NCBI RefSeq assembly: GCF_019977735.1
Contig: NZ_AP025018.1
Coordinates: forward strand, 2,976,001-3,040,000
DNA: 64,000 nucleotides
Reading direction: 5' to 3'
Source: Calothrix sp. PCC 7716
GTDB taxonomy: Bacteria > Cyanobacteriota > Cyanobacteriia > Cyanobacteriales > Nostocaceae
The position numbers were made by a program, and so were the translations under genes. Under the pieces are notes generated by a model. The model was not told the origin of the DNA and did no database searches. It saw only the letters and a list, made by a program, of their open reading frames with translations. Shown here piece after piece: positions 27,692 to 36,900 of this stretch; position 1 is the stretch's first letter, and each line of letters begins with the position of its first letter.

Positions 27692-28009
27692 TCCCCCCTA
27701 GCCCCCCTTAATAAGGGGGGAACAAGAATCATTCTTAGCCCCCCCTTATTAAGGCTACGGTGTACACACAAGTCTAAAAAAGGGGCAGGGGAAGCTTTTA
27801 AGGCTTCGGATGCAGGGAGGGGAGGAGTAACTTGAAGCAATATGGAGCCGTATTTGACTCTTTTTTGATGCATAATTTCCTCTGAATAGTTCCTCAATTT
27901 CCCCACTTCTCCCGTTTCCAGCCCCCAAAAACACCCCCTGCTCCCCTGCCCCCAATGCCAAAAAGTTATGTGTACACGGTAGCTTATTAAGGGGGGGTTG
28001 GGGGGGGAT
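27692..28009. repeat. C/G-run inverted-repeat element (MITE-like) in noncoding gap
   Basis: The left side has two CCCCCCTTAATAAGGGGGG-type palindromes. Arms 27739-27768 (from CCCCCCCTTATTAAGG to TGTACACA) and 27969-27997 (TGTGTACACGG to AAGGGGGGG) are inverted copies with few mismatches, enclosing ~200 bp. Related C/G-run palindromes occur at 31409-31440 and 61202-61318. No gene is supported in this 377-bp gap; small minus-strand frames here are artefacts of the repeat. Confidence 0.65.
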
Positions 28010-28028
28010 CAATATCAGGAGAACAAAA

Positions 28029-28424
28029 ATGGAACTTCGTGCGCGCGTTCAAGAATTATTAGACTTTTTCAAAACAAACCCACCCGTTGAGGAAATATAT
28101 GAACGCTTCTATGATGAAAACGTTGTAGTGCAAGAAAACTTAGAGGCGCCGCGTGTTGGACGGGCACTAAGTATCGAACGTCAAAAGCGCATGAACGCGA
28201 ACGTTAAAGAAATACATAATTTTCATATAGGGTCTGTTTTGGTAGATGGAGATAAATCTGTTGTAGAAATGCACATCGAAGCTACAACTCAAGATGGATA
28301 TCGTATACATATTGAGGAATTGGGGATGCAAACATGGAAAAATGGAAGAATTGTCCATGAACGCTATTTTTATGACCCAAGTAGTTTTCAAGGACTTGCG
28401 AAAGAAATCAAGCAAATACACTAA
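28029..28424 (+). CDS. NTF2-like (SnoaL-type) protein
   Basis: 131 residues with the cone-fold pattern: N-terminal helices (LRARVQELLDFFKTN, EIYERFYDENVVVQE), then strands (HNFHIGSVLVDGDKSVVEMH) and the terminal IVHERYFYDPS. Members are small isomerases, hydrolases or binding proteins. It lies directly ahead of a dehydrogenase (6-bp gap), so it probably acts on a related substrate. The specific reaction cannot be read from sequence. Confidence 0.75.
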   Translation: MELRARVQELLDFFKTNPPVEEIYERFYDENVVVQENLEAPRVGRALSIERQKRMNANVKEIHNFHIGSVLVDGDKSVVEMHIEATTQDGYRIHIEELGMQTWKNGRIVHERYFYDPSSFQGLAKEIKQIH

Positions 28425-28430
28425 ATACAA

Positions 28431-29438
28431 ATGAAAGCTTACCAAATTCAAGACGCTTCAGGTATTGATGGTTTAAAGCTTGTGGAAATTCCAGAACCAT
28501 CACCAGGTTTTGGGCAAGTTTTAATCAAAGTTCAAGCAACTTCGCTTAATTATCGAGATACTGCTGTAGTTGCAGGCGCCTATCCCAATCAAAAATTACC
28601 ATTAATTCCTTTATCTGATGGTGCCGGTGAAGTAGTAGCGGTGGGTGAAGGTGTTACGCGCGTCAAAGTTGGTGATAGAGTAGCAGGTTGTTTTTTTCAA
28701 GACTGGGTAGCAGGCAAGTTAACCAGGCAAAAAATTCTATCAGCTTTGGGTGGTTCTATTGATGGAATGTTAGCTGAGTATGTTGTGCTAAATCAAGATG
28801 GAGTGGTTATATTGCCAGATCATTTTTCTTATGAAGATGGCGCCACTCTTCCTTGTGCTGCTGTTACTGCATGGCAAGCATTAGTAACTAGAGGTGGGTT
28901 AGCAGCAGGAGAAACGGTACTTTTGCTAGGTACGGGTGGTGTTTCTATTTTTGCACTACAATTTGCCCGCATTGCTGGCGCCAAAATTATTATTACATCC
29001 AGCAGCGACGAAAAATTAGAACGTGCGAAAGAAATGGGCGCCGCTGAAACTATTAATTATAAAACTTATCCAAACTGGCATGAAAAAGTTCGTGAAGTGA
29101 CACAGCAAGAAGGTGTAGACCAAGTTATTGAAGTTGGTGGTGCTGGAACATTAGATAAATCATTACGTGCTGTTCGTGTTGGTGGTCGCGTTAGCTTAAT
29201 TGGTGTTTTAGCTGGTACTGGTGGGAATGTAAACCATACAAATATCCTCTTAAAAAGTATCGATGTGCAGGGAATTTATGTTGGCAGTCGAGAAATGTTT
29301 GAAGTAATGAATAAAGCTATTACCCTACACAAAATTCGTCCTGTTATCGATAAAGTTTTTCCATTCAATGATGCACCCGAAGCTTATCGCCATCTACAAA
29401 GCGGCGCCCACTTTGGCAAAGTCGTAATTACATTTTAG
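28431..29438 (+). CDS. Medium-chain NAD(P)-dependent dehydrogenase (quinone oxidoreductase-like)
   Basis: 335 residues. GroES-like part (~1-130) with YRDTAVVAGAYPNQKLPLIP and GDRVAG. Nucleotide-binding Rossmann fold with LLLGTGGVSIFALQFARIAGAK-like text around 163-184 (GTGGVS nucleotide loop). The usual structural-zinc cysteines are absent, as in the quinone reductase subgroup. The C-terminus (FNDAPEAYRHLQSGAHFGK) is typical. Co-directional with the NTF2-like and the 96-residue gene, so one operon is likely. Confidence 0.88.
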   Translation: MKAYQIQDASGIDGLKLVEIPEPSPGFGQVLIKVQATSLNYRDTAVVAGAYPNQKLPLIPLSDGAGEVVAVGEGVTRVKVGDRVAGCFFQDWVAGKLTRQKILSALGGSIDGMLAEYVVLNQDGVVILPDHFSYEDGATLPCAAVTAWQALVTRGGLAAGETVLLLGTGGVSIFALQFARIAGAKIIITSSSDEKLERAKEMGAAETINYKTYPNWHEKVREVTQQEGVDQVIEVGGAGTLDKSLRAVRVGGRVSLIGVLAGTGGNVNHTNILLKSIDVQGIYVGSREMFEVMNKAITLHKIRPVIDKVFPFNDAPEAYRHLQSGAHFGKVVITF

Positions 29439-29455
29439 ATTTTTTGGAGAAAATT

Positions 29456-29746
29456 ATGCAGTTTTTAGTTATTGCTAAAGTTGTTCCAGGTGTTCCAATG
29501 GATAAAGTATTACCCTTGGTTAAACCAGAAGCAGCTAAAGTTTGGGAATATTATGCAGCCGATGCGGTTCGTAATACTTATTATATAGCTGACATGAGTG
29601 GAGCAGTGTTGCTTTGGGAGGCGCCTAGCTTAGAAGCAGTAACCGAGATGGTATCTCAATTACCAATGGTGCAAGAAGGTGTTTTGCAAACTGAAATTAC
29701 ACCATTAAAACCTTACACAGGAACAGAATCATTGTTTGCAAAATAA
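29456..29746 (+). CDS. Small muconolactone isomerase-like protein
   Basis: 96 residues from ATG 29456, placed 6 nt after GGAGA (29446-29450); the frame opens four codons earlier at 29444 but lacks a ribosome site. The pattern (MQFLVIAKVVPGVPMDKVLP, YYIADMSGAVLLWEA, VSQLPMVQEGVLQTEITPLK) fits the dimeric alpha-beta barrel fold of muconolactone isomerase-like proteins. It follows the dehydrogenase by 17 bp. Function in the pathway is inferred. Confidence 0.7.
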   Translation: MQFLVIAKVVPGVPMDKVLPLVKPEAAKVWEYYAADAVRNTYYIADMSGAVLLWEAPSLEAVTEMVSQLPMVQEGVLQTEITPLKPYTGTESLFAK

Positions 29747-29772
29747 ACTTTCATCTCTTGTGGAATATATAT

Positions 29773-29851
29773 CTCTTGTGGAATGGGCATCCTTGCCCGT
29801 TCCTAACATAAATAGTTTGCATGGGGCGGGCAGGGATGCCCGCTCCACAAG
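29773..29851. repeat. Inverted pair of the GGGCATCCTTGCCC dispersed repeat
   Basis: Copy 1 is TCTTGTGGAATGGGCATCCT continuing to TTGCCCGTTCC (29773-29802); copy 2 (29822-29851) is its inverted form ending CCACAAGA. The pair can form a hairpin between the isomerase-like gene and the chimeric dehydrogenase. A partial CTCTTGTGGAATATATAT precedes it. Confidence 0.75.
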
Positions 29852-29893
29852 AAACAAGACAAATATCCTATTTCAAATAAAAGAAAAAATACA

Positions 29894-30499
29894 ATGAAAG
29901 CAGTACTAGTTCACCAATTCGGCGCCCCTGAAGTTCTCACTGTCGAAGAAATTTCTGCACCAACACCAAATGCAGGACAAGTATTAATTAAAGTTCATGC
30001 GGCAGGTGTTAGTCCACTGGATACATACGTGCGCGAACAAAGTCACGGTGCCCCAATACCTCCTTTACCATATATTCCCGGCTTTGAAGCAGCAGGTGTA
30101 ATTGAAACAGTAGGGGAAGGTGTCACCAAGTTTAAAACGGGCGACCGTGTTTATGTAAATACTTTTCTCGGAGCATATGCTGAATTAATTGTGCATGATG
30201 CTGAATCAGTCTATCCTTTACCTGATGTTACTTCGTTTGCACAGGGTACTGCTGCTGTTAATTCTTATCCTACAGCTTACTATGGGCTATTCAATCTAGC
30301 TAAAGCTAAAGCTGGTGGTTTGGCAATTACTTTAGGTGACGTTGGTGGTTTTGCATCTGATGCATCAAACAGCTATTCACTAAAACAGCTCCAAGTTGGT
30401 CAACAAACATTTGCTGGCCCCACTGGTAGCGGTACAGCTTCTGTAACTAATTTAACAGACATCTTTAGCAATGCTGGTCAAGCTATTGCTGTTAAATAA
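29894..30499 (+). CDS. Chimeric gene: truncated dehydrogenase joined to an unrelated tail
   Basis: 201 residues. Residues 1-~140 are the GroES-like N-terminal part of a medium-chain dehydrogenase (MKAVLVHQFGAPEVLTVEEI ... SYPTAYYGLFNLAKAKAG). At the point where the Rossmann fold should begin the sequence changes to a Gly/Ser/Thr-rich tail (GGLAITLGDVGGFASDASNS to SNAGQAIAVK). No nucleotide-binding motif remains, so it cannot be a normal dehydrogenase. The tail begins at a double glycine and resembles small cyanobacterial peptides with double-Gly leaders; that comparison is from memory and weak. It is either a recombination product or a dead fragment. Confidence 0.6.
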   Translation: MKAVLVHQFGAPEVLTVEEISAPTPNAGQVLIKVHAAGVSPLDTYVREQSHGAPIPPLPYIPGFEAAGVIETVGEGVTKFKTGDRVYVNTFLGAYAELIVHDAESVYPLPDVTSFAQGTAAVNSYPTAYYGLFNLAKAKAGGLAITLGDVGGFASDASNSYSLKQLQVGQQTFAGPTGSGTASVTNLTDIFSNAGQAIAVK

Positions 30500-30655
30500 T
30501 CTCTATTTATAAGTCTCTTAAAACCACATTCTTTTTATAACTTTACACGGTGCCAGTAATTTAATATTGGCGCCGTTTATTCAATATTTTGACATTAGAC
30601 ACATACCTTTCAGCAATCAGGGAATAATTGTGCTGAAACATAGTTGAAAATATGA

Positions 30656-31393
30656 TTACGTCATTTGAACTCCAATATCTAAAGTTGCTCCATAGCCGTT
30701 TTCAGCAGGAGTAAGCTTGAGTAACATTTGGGCGCCACCATCATTAAATATTCCGTCTTGAGCATTGTTTGCTGTGTGTTGTCCTTTGCTTGCATAAGGC
30801 GCCAAAGTGTATACTTGGTTGGAAATTGAGTCATCAAAGTATAGCTGTGATATAAATTCGTAACCTTGTCCTGATGTTGCCTGTGTGCGAACTTTAACGT
30901 GTATATGAGTAGTTCTACCTGGATACCAACCAGGATAAATCGTTGTAAAATTAACTGTTCCGTTTGCGTCTGTTGTTTGATAACCGCGTAGGAATTTTTT
31001 GCCAACGGTATTAAAGCTTCGGTCTTGTACGTCTGAATAAACCCCTAGTGCGTCACAGTGCCAAATATCTACAATTGCATTTTCTAAAGGTACACATCCG
31101 TTACTGCTAACTTGGGAAATTTTTAGTGTTAATTGCAGTGGTACGCCTTCTTTGACTGTACCGTCTGTTGGGTCGGTACGAATATCAGAACGGTTGAGCT
31201 TGTCGTCTACGAAGTATGGTCCTTCAGTTTGCTGTGGACTTACTACACATGCAAGTGAGGTAAGTTTAGCTTTTGAACTATATTGTGCTTGTGCGGAGCT
31301 AGATTTTCTACTTGTGCATCCTATTACTAGTATTGCTGTTCCGGCTGCGCGAAGTAAAGATAGTGTTTGTCTTCGAGTTAGTGGATTTTTCAT
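30656..31393 (-). CDS. Secreted intradiol ring-cleavage dioxygenase
   Basis: 245 residues from ATG 31393. The N-terminus has a twin-arginine-like RRQTLSLLRAAG plus a lipobox-like VIGC, so it is likely exported and anchored. Iron-ligand motifs of intradiol dioxygenases are visible: WHCDALGVYSD (Tyr), YPGWYPGRTTHIHVKV (Tyr and two His). A usual AQQTEGPYF start of the domain is present (VVSPQQTEGPYFVDDK). The family opens catechol-type rings between the hydroxyls. A longer frame to 31516 exists but would run over the neighbouring gene and start at an implausible site. Confidence 0.85.
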   Translation of the reverse strand: MKNPLTRRQTLSLLRAAGTAILVIGCTSRKSSSAQAQYSSKAKLTSLACVVSPQQTEGPYFVDDKLNRSDIRTDPTDGTVKEGVPLQLTLKISQVSSNGCVPLENAIVDIWHCDALGVYSDVQDRSFNTVGKKFLRGYQTTDANGTVNFTTIYPGWYPGRTTHIHVKVRTQATSGQGYEFISQLYFDDSISNQVYTLAPYASKGQHTANNAQDGIFNDGGAQMLLKLTPAENGYGATLDIGVQMT

Positions 31394-31408
31394 ACGTTTT
31401 ACAAGTTG

Positions 31409-31474
31409 ATCCCCCCTAACCCCCCGATGATTTGGGGGGAATAAGTTGCAGTAGGGTGGGGCACTGCCCACCTT
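31409..31474. repeat. C/G-run palindrome plus GTGGG-CACTGCCCAC palindrome
   Basis: 31409-31440 reads CCCCCCTAACCCCCCGATGA then TTTGGGGGGAA, a degraded member of the 27692-28009 family. 31453-31474 carries AGGGTGGGGCACTGCCCACC, related to the GGTGGGCAGTGCCCACC copy at 50013-50029. Both lie between the dioxygenase and lactonase genes. Confidence 0.7.
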
Positions 31475-31505
31475 ACCCTTCCAATAGAAGGTACATTCCG
31501 ATAAG

Positions 31506-32366
31506 CTACCCGCCAAAATTATGAGAGGGAAATCCTGAAGTATCTGTGGCTAGAGTAAATAAATCGCCAGAATAAAAACTATTTTGAATTTCTGTCTCAC
31601 TTAAACCGACTGATGCTGTTGTAATGTAAAGCGTCGTCATATCTTGATTACCAAAAGTGCAGCTAGTAGGACGTGCGACTGGCATCTTTACTCGCATCAT
31701 TTCTTTGCCAGAGGGGTCAAACCGGATAATACACCAACCGTCCCACATTGCCGACCAGATGCAACCTTCTCTATCTACTGTTAAACCATCTGGGACAAAG
31801 GATTCAGTTGTTAAATCAATAAATACTCGACGGTTACTAATATCGCCACTTTTCGCATCGAAATCAAAGGCGTAAATAGTTTTGAGGGGCGAATCAGTAA
31901 TATAAAATGTCTTTTCGTCAGGACTCCATCCTAAGCCATTAGATATTGTCAGTCCGGTTAGTAGTGTGTGTAAGGAACCATCGGGGTCATAACGGTACAA
32001 ACGACCTTTTGGTTCTTCAGGATTCATCGAACCAAACCAAAAACGTCCTGCTGCATCACACTTACCATCATTAAAGCGCATGTCATGGTGATTATGTTCT
32101 ATATCTATAATTGGCGTCACTTGACCGTGAAGAGTATCTAAAAAAGCTAGTCGGTTACGTTGAGCCATAATGAGACGATTAGTCCCTGCTGGTGCAATAC
32201 AACCTACCACTTCACCCACATTAAAATATTTGCTGGCGCCTGTAGCCGGATTATACTGGTGTACGCGATGGTTGTAGATATCAACCCAGTACAACAGTTG
32301 CTCCGATTGGTTCCAACATGGTCCTTCCCCTAAACGTGCCCTGACTTCGAGAATGTTTTTCAGCAC
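31506..32366 (-). CDS. SMP-30/gluconolactonase family protein
   Basis: 286 residues from GTG 32366, chosen because family members begin at LKNILEVRARLGEGPCW; the frame is open to 32498 but the added part is AT-rich and unlike the family. Motifs: LGEGPCWNQSEQLLYWVDI, MRFNDGKCDAAGRFWFGSM (metal-binding N-D region), and SNGLGWSPDEKTFYITDS. Six-bladed propeller lactonases of this family hydrolyse sugar lactones. Same strand as the dioxygenase, 112 bp apart. Confidence 0.82.
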   Translation of the reverse strand: MLKNILEVRARLGEGPCWNQSEQLLYWVDIYNHRVHQYNPATGASKYFNVGEVVGCIAPAGTNRLIMAQRNRLAFLDTLHGQVTPIIDIEHNHHDMRFNDGKCDAAGRFWFGSMNPEEPKGRLYRYDPDGSLHTLLTGLTISNGLGWSPDEKTFYITDSPLKTIYAFDFDAKSGDISNRRVFIDLTTESFVPDGLTVDREGCIWSAMWDGWCIIRFDPSGKEMMRVKMPVARPTSCTFGNQDMTTLYITTASVGLSETEIQNSFYSGDLFTLATDTSGFPSHNFGG

Positions 32367-32489
32367 GAGTATTATGCAACGCTCATTAACATCACTTGGA
32401 ACATTATAATTTAATTGTAGGTTGGGTGTCCGATTGGAACCCAACTTTAACCCAAGTTTTCCATTGGGATATTGTATCAGGAGTAAATA

Positions 32490-32622
32490 TTGAAACAATG
32501 AAGTTACGCTCTCATATTGGCGCCGACGGTATATTGCTTTTCATATCGGCCTACTGATTTAAAAGATACTCCTATTTAGGTGGTAGTGATTGTACAGCCT
32601 TTACCCGATAAGGATAAGATAG
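32490..32622 (+). pseudogene. Decayed copy of the following antitoxin gene
   Basis: The DNA from TTG 32490 matches the start of the antitoxin gene at 32733 (both read GAAACAATGAA then TCTCATATTGG, then GATTTAAAA, then GATTGTACAGCC versus GGTTGTACAGCC) with many substitutions and indels. The start is TTG in place of ATG and frames are broken. It marks a tandem duplication of the antitoxin 5' end; beyond ~32622 similarity fades. Confidence 0.65.
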
Positions 32623-32732
32623 CTTAATCAGCTAAAAAACACTTAAATTATATATGGTGGTTAGCTATTTGGGCACAAAGTAGTCTAAACCGCTAAAATC
32701 TAAATATCTGATATATTTTATTGGGAGTAGAT

Positions 32733-33017
32733 ATGGAAACAATGAAATTTCAATCTCATATTGGTGCAGATGGAGTATTGCTTTTTCAGATGCCTACTGA
32801 TTTAAAAAACACTTCTGTTGAAGTTGTAGTGGTTGTACAGCCGTTAGCTAATGCGGATGTTGCGTCATCTGAAGAAGTTCGTTATAACGCTTGGGGAAAG
32901 CCAACTACTCAAAAATCAATAAGTGATGCAATTACTAGAATGCAACAACTACGGCAAGAAGTGGCATTAGATAAAGAGTCCATTCGTTCCATGATAGAAG
33001 AGGGGCGAAGATATTAA
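32733..33017 (+). CDS. Antitoxin of a PIN-domain toxin-antitoxin pair
   Basis: 94 residues from ATG 32733; a GGGAG ribosome site (32723-32727) is 5 nt upstream, so this ATG is preferred over an upstream in-frame one at 32721. The N-terminus (KFQSHIGADGVLLFQMP) is a short beta-rich DNA-binding-like leader common in cyanobacterial antitoxins. The C-terminus (SISDAITRMQQLRQEVALDK) is an amphipathic helix. It abuts the PIN gene directly (stop 33015-33017, next start 33018). Confidence 0.7.
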   Translation: METMKFQSHIGADGVLLFQMPTDLKNTSVEVVVVVQPLANADVASSEEVRYNAWGKPTTQKSISDAITRMQQLRQEVALDKESIRSMIEEGRRY

Positions 33018-33467
33018 ATGCAGTTTTTTTTAGATTGTTCTGTATCAATAAGTTGGTGTTTGGTAGATGAAAATAGCGACTATGCTAACTCGATATTAGC
33101 TATGATGCCTTACTCTAAAGCATTCGTGCCTGAGATTTGGTCGCTAGAGATTGCGAATGTGCTACTGGTAGCTGAACGACGTAACCGGATGACGCAGAAA
33201 CAATCATCAGAAGCTATTGATTTACTACAGTCGCTTTTAATTCAGGTTGATACGTCAACACATGCTAATGCATTGGGTGCAACTTTGGTACTAGGGCGCC
33301 AGGAAGTTTTAGCTGCTTACGATGCAGCTTATTTGGAATTAGCGCTGCGGTTGCAATTGCCGCTGGCAACTCTTGATACTCGGTTGGCAGAAGCTGCCAC
33401 AAGGTGTGGCGTGGATTTGGTTGAAGCTTACGAAAAATGCATAGGAGTTGCAAAAGCATTTATCTAA
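33018..33467 (+). CDS. PIN-domain toxin (VapC-like)
   Basis: 149 residues. PIN-fold acidic residues are visible: D6 in FFLDCSVSISW, E near 44 in PEIWSLEIANVLL, and D's in AAYDAAYLELALRLQLPLAT followed by TLDTRLAEAA. PIN toxins are Mg-dependent RNases. It starts at the base after the antitoxin stop, so the two are one transcript. The 3' end overlaps the convergent gene at 33464 by 4 bp. Confidence 0.85.
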   Translation: MQFFLDCSVSISWCLVDENSDYANSILAMMPYSKAFVPEIWSLEIANVLLVAERRNRMTQKQSSEAIDLLQSLLIQVDTSTHANALGATLVLGRQEVLAAYDAAYLELALRLQLPLATLDTRLAEAATRCGVDLVEAYEKCIGVAKAFI

Positions 33468-33901
33468 AAAAATTTTCGTCCCTCTTCTTCTATGCCTGAT
33501 AGTTCCACAGCTTCTTTTAGCAAGGGGTTGGTTTTTTGTTGTTGACAATCGAATACTGAGTAATCTGGGTTGAAATTAGTTTGCTCTTTGTGTAAAAGTA
33601 ATACTACTGGTTTGACTTGAACCAGTTGAGTAAATTCTCTTATGAATTCAACCTTGTCAACTCCGAGTATTGAAGCAATTTCTTGAGCATCAGGCACCGG
33701 GGTTAAATCTCTGAAACATCTGAGAATGTATTGTTCGATAGTATCATATTTCCTTGCTGTTTTTTTGGGTAGATAAAACACCTCATTAGAGTAGGCGCCT
33801 ATAATTTCTTTGCCACTCATTGCTTCGCGGTGCTTGTCTGTAATTGTTGTTTTAATCCATGAATTTATTGGCTGGTACATATCCTTTATGATTTTTAGCA
33901 A
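33464..33901 (-). CDS. Small helix-rich gene overlapping the SF1 helicase gene
   Basis: 145 residues, not a recognised family. The middle (DTIEQYILRCFRDLTPVPDA then EIASILGVDKVEFIREFTQL) looks like a winged-helix or dimerisation domain. The start at 33901 overlaps the 3' end of the helicase gene by 50 nt, and an internal ATG at 33880 is an alternative start. It is probably the last gene of a two-gene unit with the helicase. Its role is unknown. Confidence 0.6.
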   Translation of the reverse strand: MLKIIKDMYQPINSWIKTTITDKHREAMSGKEIIGAYSNEVFYLPKKTARKYDTIEQYILRCFRDLTPVPDAQEIASILGVDKVEFIREFTQLVQVKPVVLLLHKEQTNFNPDYSVFDCQQQKTNPLLKEAVELSGIEEEGRKFF

Positions 33902-36900
33902 TGTCTAAAATATGTTTATATATTGGGCTAGCTTCGCTTTCTAATTCTACATAGTTATGTGAGGAACCAGTGATAATTAGTAAGCTTTTGGCTCTACTTA
34001 TTGCTACATTAATGCGCTCTGGAGTCTGTAAAAACTCGCTTGGTAATACTTCGGGTTTGTTCAAAACAAGACTTACAAATATTATATCCTTTTCCATGCC
34101 TTGAAATTCGTCTACTGTTCCAATGGTAAGTGTAACGTTTGGAGGTAAATCAAGTTTTTTTTGGTTATATAAGCTTTTAATTAGGTCTGTTTGAGCTTTA
34201 TATACAGAGATAATACCAATTTCTTTTTTATGTGATGCATCCTTCTTGAAGCTGTTCTTCATTTTCATGATAATTGAAAATATTAATTCTGCTTCGAGCG
34301 GGTTTTGCCGACCTGTTCCAATTTGCTGATGATGCCAATTGCTGTTATCTAATGGTAAATCAACCCACATTAAATGATGTTTGCTATTTATCAACTTGGG
34401 AATTGATATTTTATGCGCGCGTTCGCTGTCTTGCTTTGAGTAACCAAGAATTAGTTTATTTCCATAAAACGGGTTAACTCCTGACATAATTTGTGAGTGC
34501 ATACGGTATTGATTGATTAGCATTATGGTTCGAGAAGCTTGAATCTTTTCTAAATACTCATATCGCTCTTTAAACAAAGATTTAGTTAATTGTTTTTGAA
34601 GTTCAACAGCATCTACTCCTAAAGTTTTAGCTGCTTCAATAAAATAAGCTTCGTCTTTAAATATAGGTGGCAGTTGTTTCCAATCTCCAGCTAAAACTAT
34701 TTTTTTACCTACTAAGCAAGGAATAACCATTTCGGTTATTGTTGCTTTAGATACTTCGTCAATAATAGTAACATCAAATTCCGAAAAGCGGTTTAAAAAA
34801 GTTTTCTGATTGCCTGCTTGTATACAAGTGGCGCCTACAACATTAGCATGTTTTAAAAAAAGTTCATATGACTCATCACTAATTTCTATATCACCGCTGC
34901 GAATTTGAGCAATCCAATCTTCTTTGATTTGAATTTTAATTTCTAGCCTTTTAACTTCCGTTTCACCACCAATTGACGATAACCAAGGTTCTCTTTGTAA
35001 TTTTAATAATTCTAAATCAGGAATAGGTTTATTACAGAACTCTGGCACAGAGTTTTGAGTTCGTAATTCTTCCCATAGACGATGACCTAATTGATGTTTC
35101 TCATCTTTACATTTTATCTGAGACATTATGCTATCATATTCTTCGTTAAAAGAGTTGGCTTTATCTAAAGCTGATTGCTCACTCAGCGCATATTCATTCT
35201 GCGAAGATAAGTTGAACTCAGATACAGTCAGAAGTCCATTTTGAAAGGGTTGAATAATTTTATTTTCCGCGATGGGAATAAACTTTTCTATAGAAGCAGC
35301 CATAGAAACAACATTTTTGTTAACTTTGAGCAATTCTTCAATTTCAAGACTGTTTTCAACTTCTATCAGGTCTATAGTGTCAACAAAAGGCTCAAATACT
35401 TCATTAAGTGCTGTTTTTAAATAGTTTGCCTCACCAAAACACAACTGAGCATCTTCTAATAACTTTTTATAGCGACGTTGTTCACCTTGAAGGTTTATTT
35501 CTTCTTGTTCGTACTGACTAGTAAGCTCTATGACTTTAGCTTCTGCAATTTGTAATTCTGAATTATACTCGTCGTGTATTTTTATTGCAAGGTCAGAGGT
35601 TTTTGCATGGTAAAAGTGGCGTTGAGCGTTATTAAATATATTTTCGAGAGAGCATTTTAATTGCTCTTTGGCATGGTATAATGTAGGTTTGTAAAGGCGC
35701 CCAACAAAGATTAGTGTCGATAGCTTTTCGAGATTTATCAATTTGTCGTATATATATTTATGTTGATTTATTTTGTTTGGTAATAAATTTATTTCCGCTT
35801 CCTCCCAAGAACGGATTAACTGAACAAAATTTATTTGGCGCCTCAAAATTTGAAAAGCATCAATTATAATAGTTATAGTTATTTTTGATTTATTTCGGTT
35901 TCTAAATTTACTTAATCTCTCACATATACTAGTGTAGGTAGAACTCAAAGAAACTACTTCTGATGACTCATCTGTAATTCCATGATTAAGTATATTTTTG
36001 AGATTTTGCACACTATTTTGCAGCATATTTAGCTCGAAACGTATTTTTTTAATCTTGTCTTCCATCTCTTGTGTAAGTTTTAGAGAATTCTGTCGCTCTA
36101 AAATATTCAGTTTAATATCTCGATATAATTTAGCAAAATCTTTTTTAAAATTGTGAATATAGCCACCTGGTTTAATATCTAAAATTAGTTGTTTAATCTC
36201 AGTTGCTATTTCCAATAAGTCCGATTCAGTTTGGTTTAAGTTAGGAGCAACTTTATAAACTTTGAATTCAGTTAAGAATTGCAGTAATTCAGAATTAGAC
36301 TCATAAGTAAATTGATGAGTTTGAAATTCTTGAATAAATAATTTTATACATTTTTCAATATTTATAGTCTTTAAATATCTATCTTTAAATTCAAGTGCTG
36401 CTTCTTGATATTTGTCAGCTATACCTTTTTTATTTTCAGCTATAGCTAGTAATTGAATACTTTGTTGATGCCAACTAACCCATCGAATAACATCTTCCCA
36501 GCAATTAATAAATAAATCAACTTGCTCAAATTTCTTTTTCATCTCCTGCAAATTTTTGTCACAATCTTCTGCTACAGACTTTAACCACGTTATGACAGCG
36601 TTTTTTTCAAAATATTCTAGAACGTCTTCACTAATCTTTGTAATTTCACCTAACCTAACAGCAAGTATACTTTGGTGCTTTGGTAGTTTTGAAAATATAT
36701 TGTCCACTGCTGAGTTAAACTGGCAAGATAGAAGAACTTTTTGACCCTGAAGAGGTATTATAGAACAAAGCACAACAATAACTGTTGATTTTCCTGTTGC
36801 TGGTGGTCCTTGTAATACAAAAAAGTCAGGTGACGCTAGAATCATTCTTATCGCTAGTTTCTGATGCTCGTTTAGCTTGTGTATATTTAGGTGCTTATAT

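Noticed and set aside
27673-28012. Two overlapping minus-strand frames with Pro/Leu-rich products
   Set aside because: They are made of the C/G-run repeat and do not resemble proteins.
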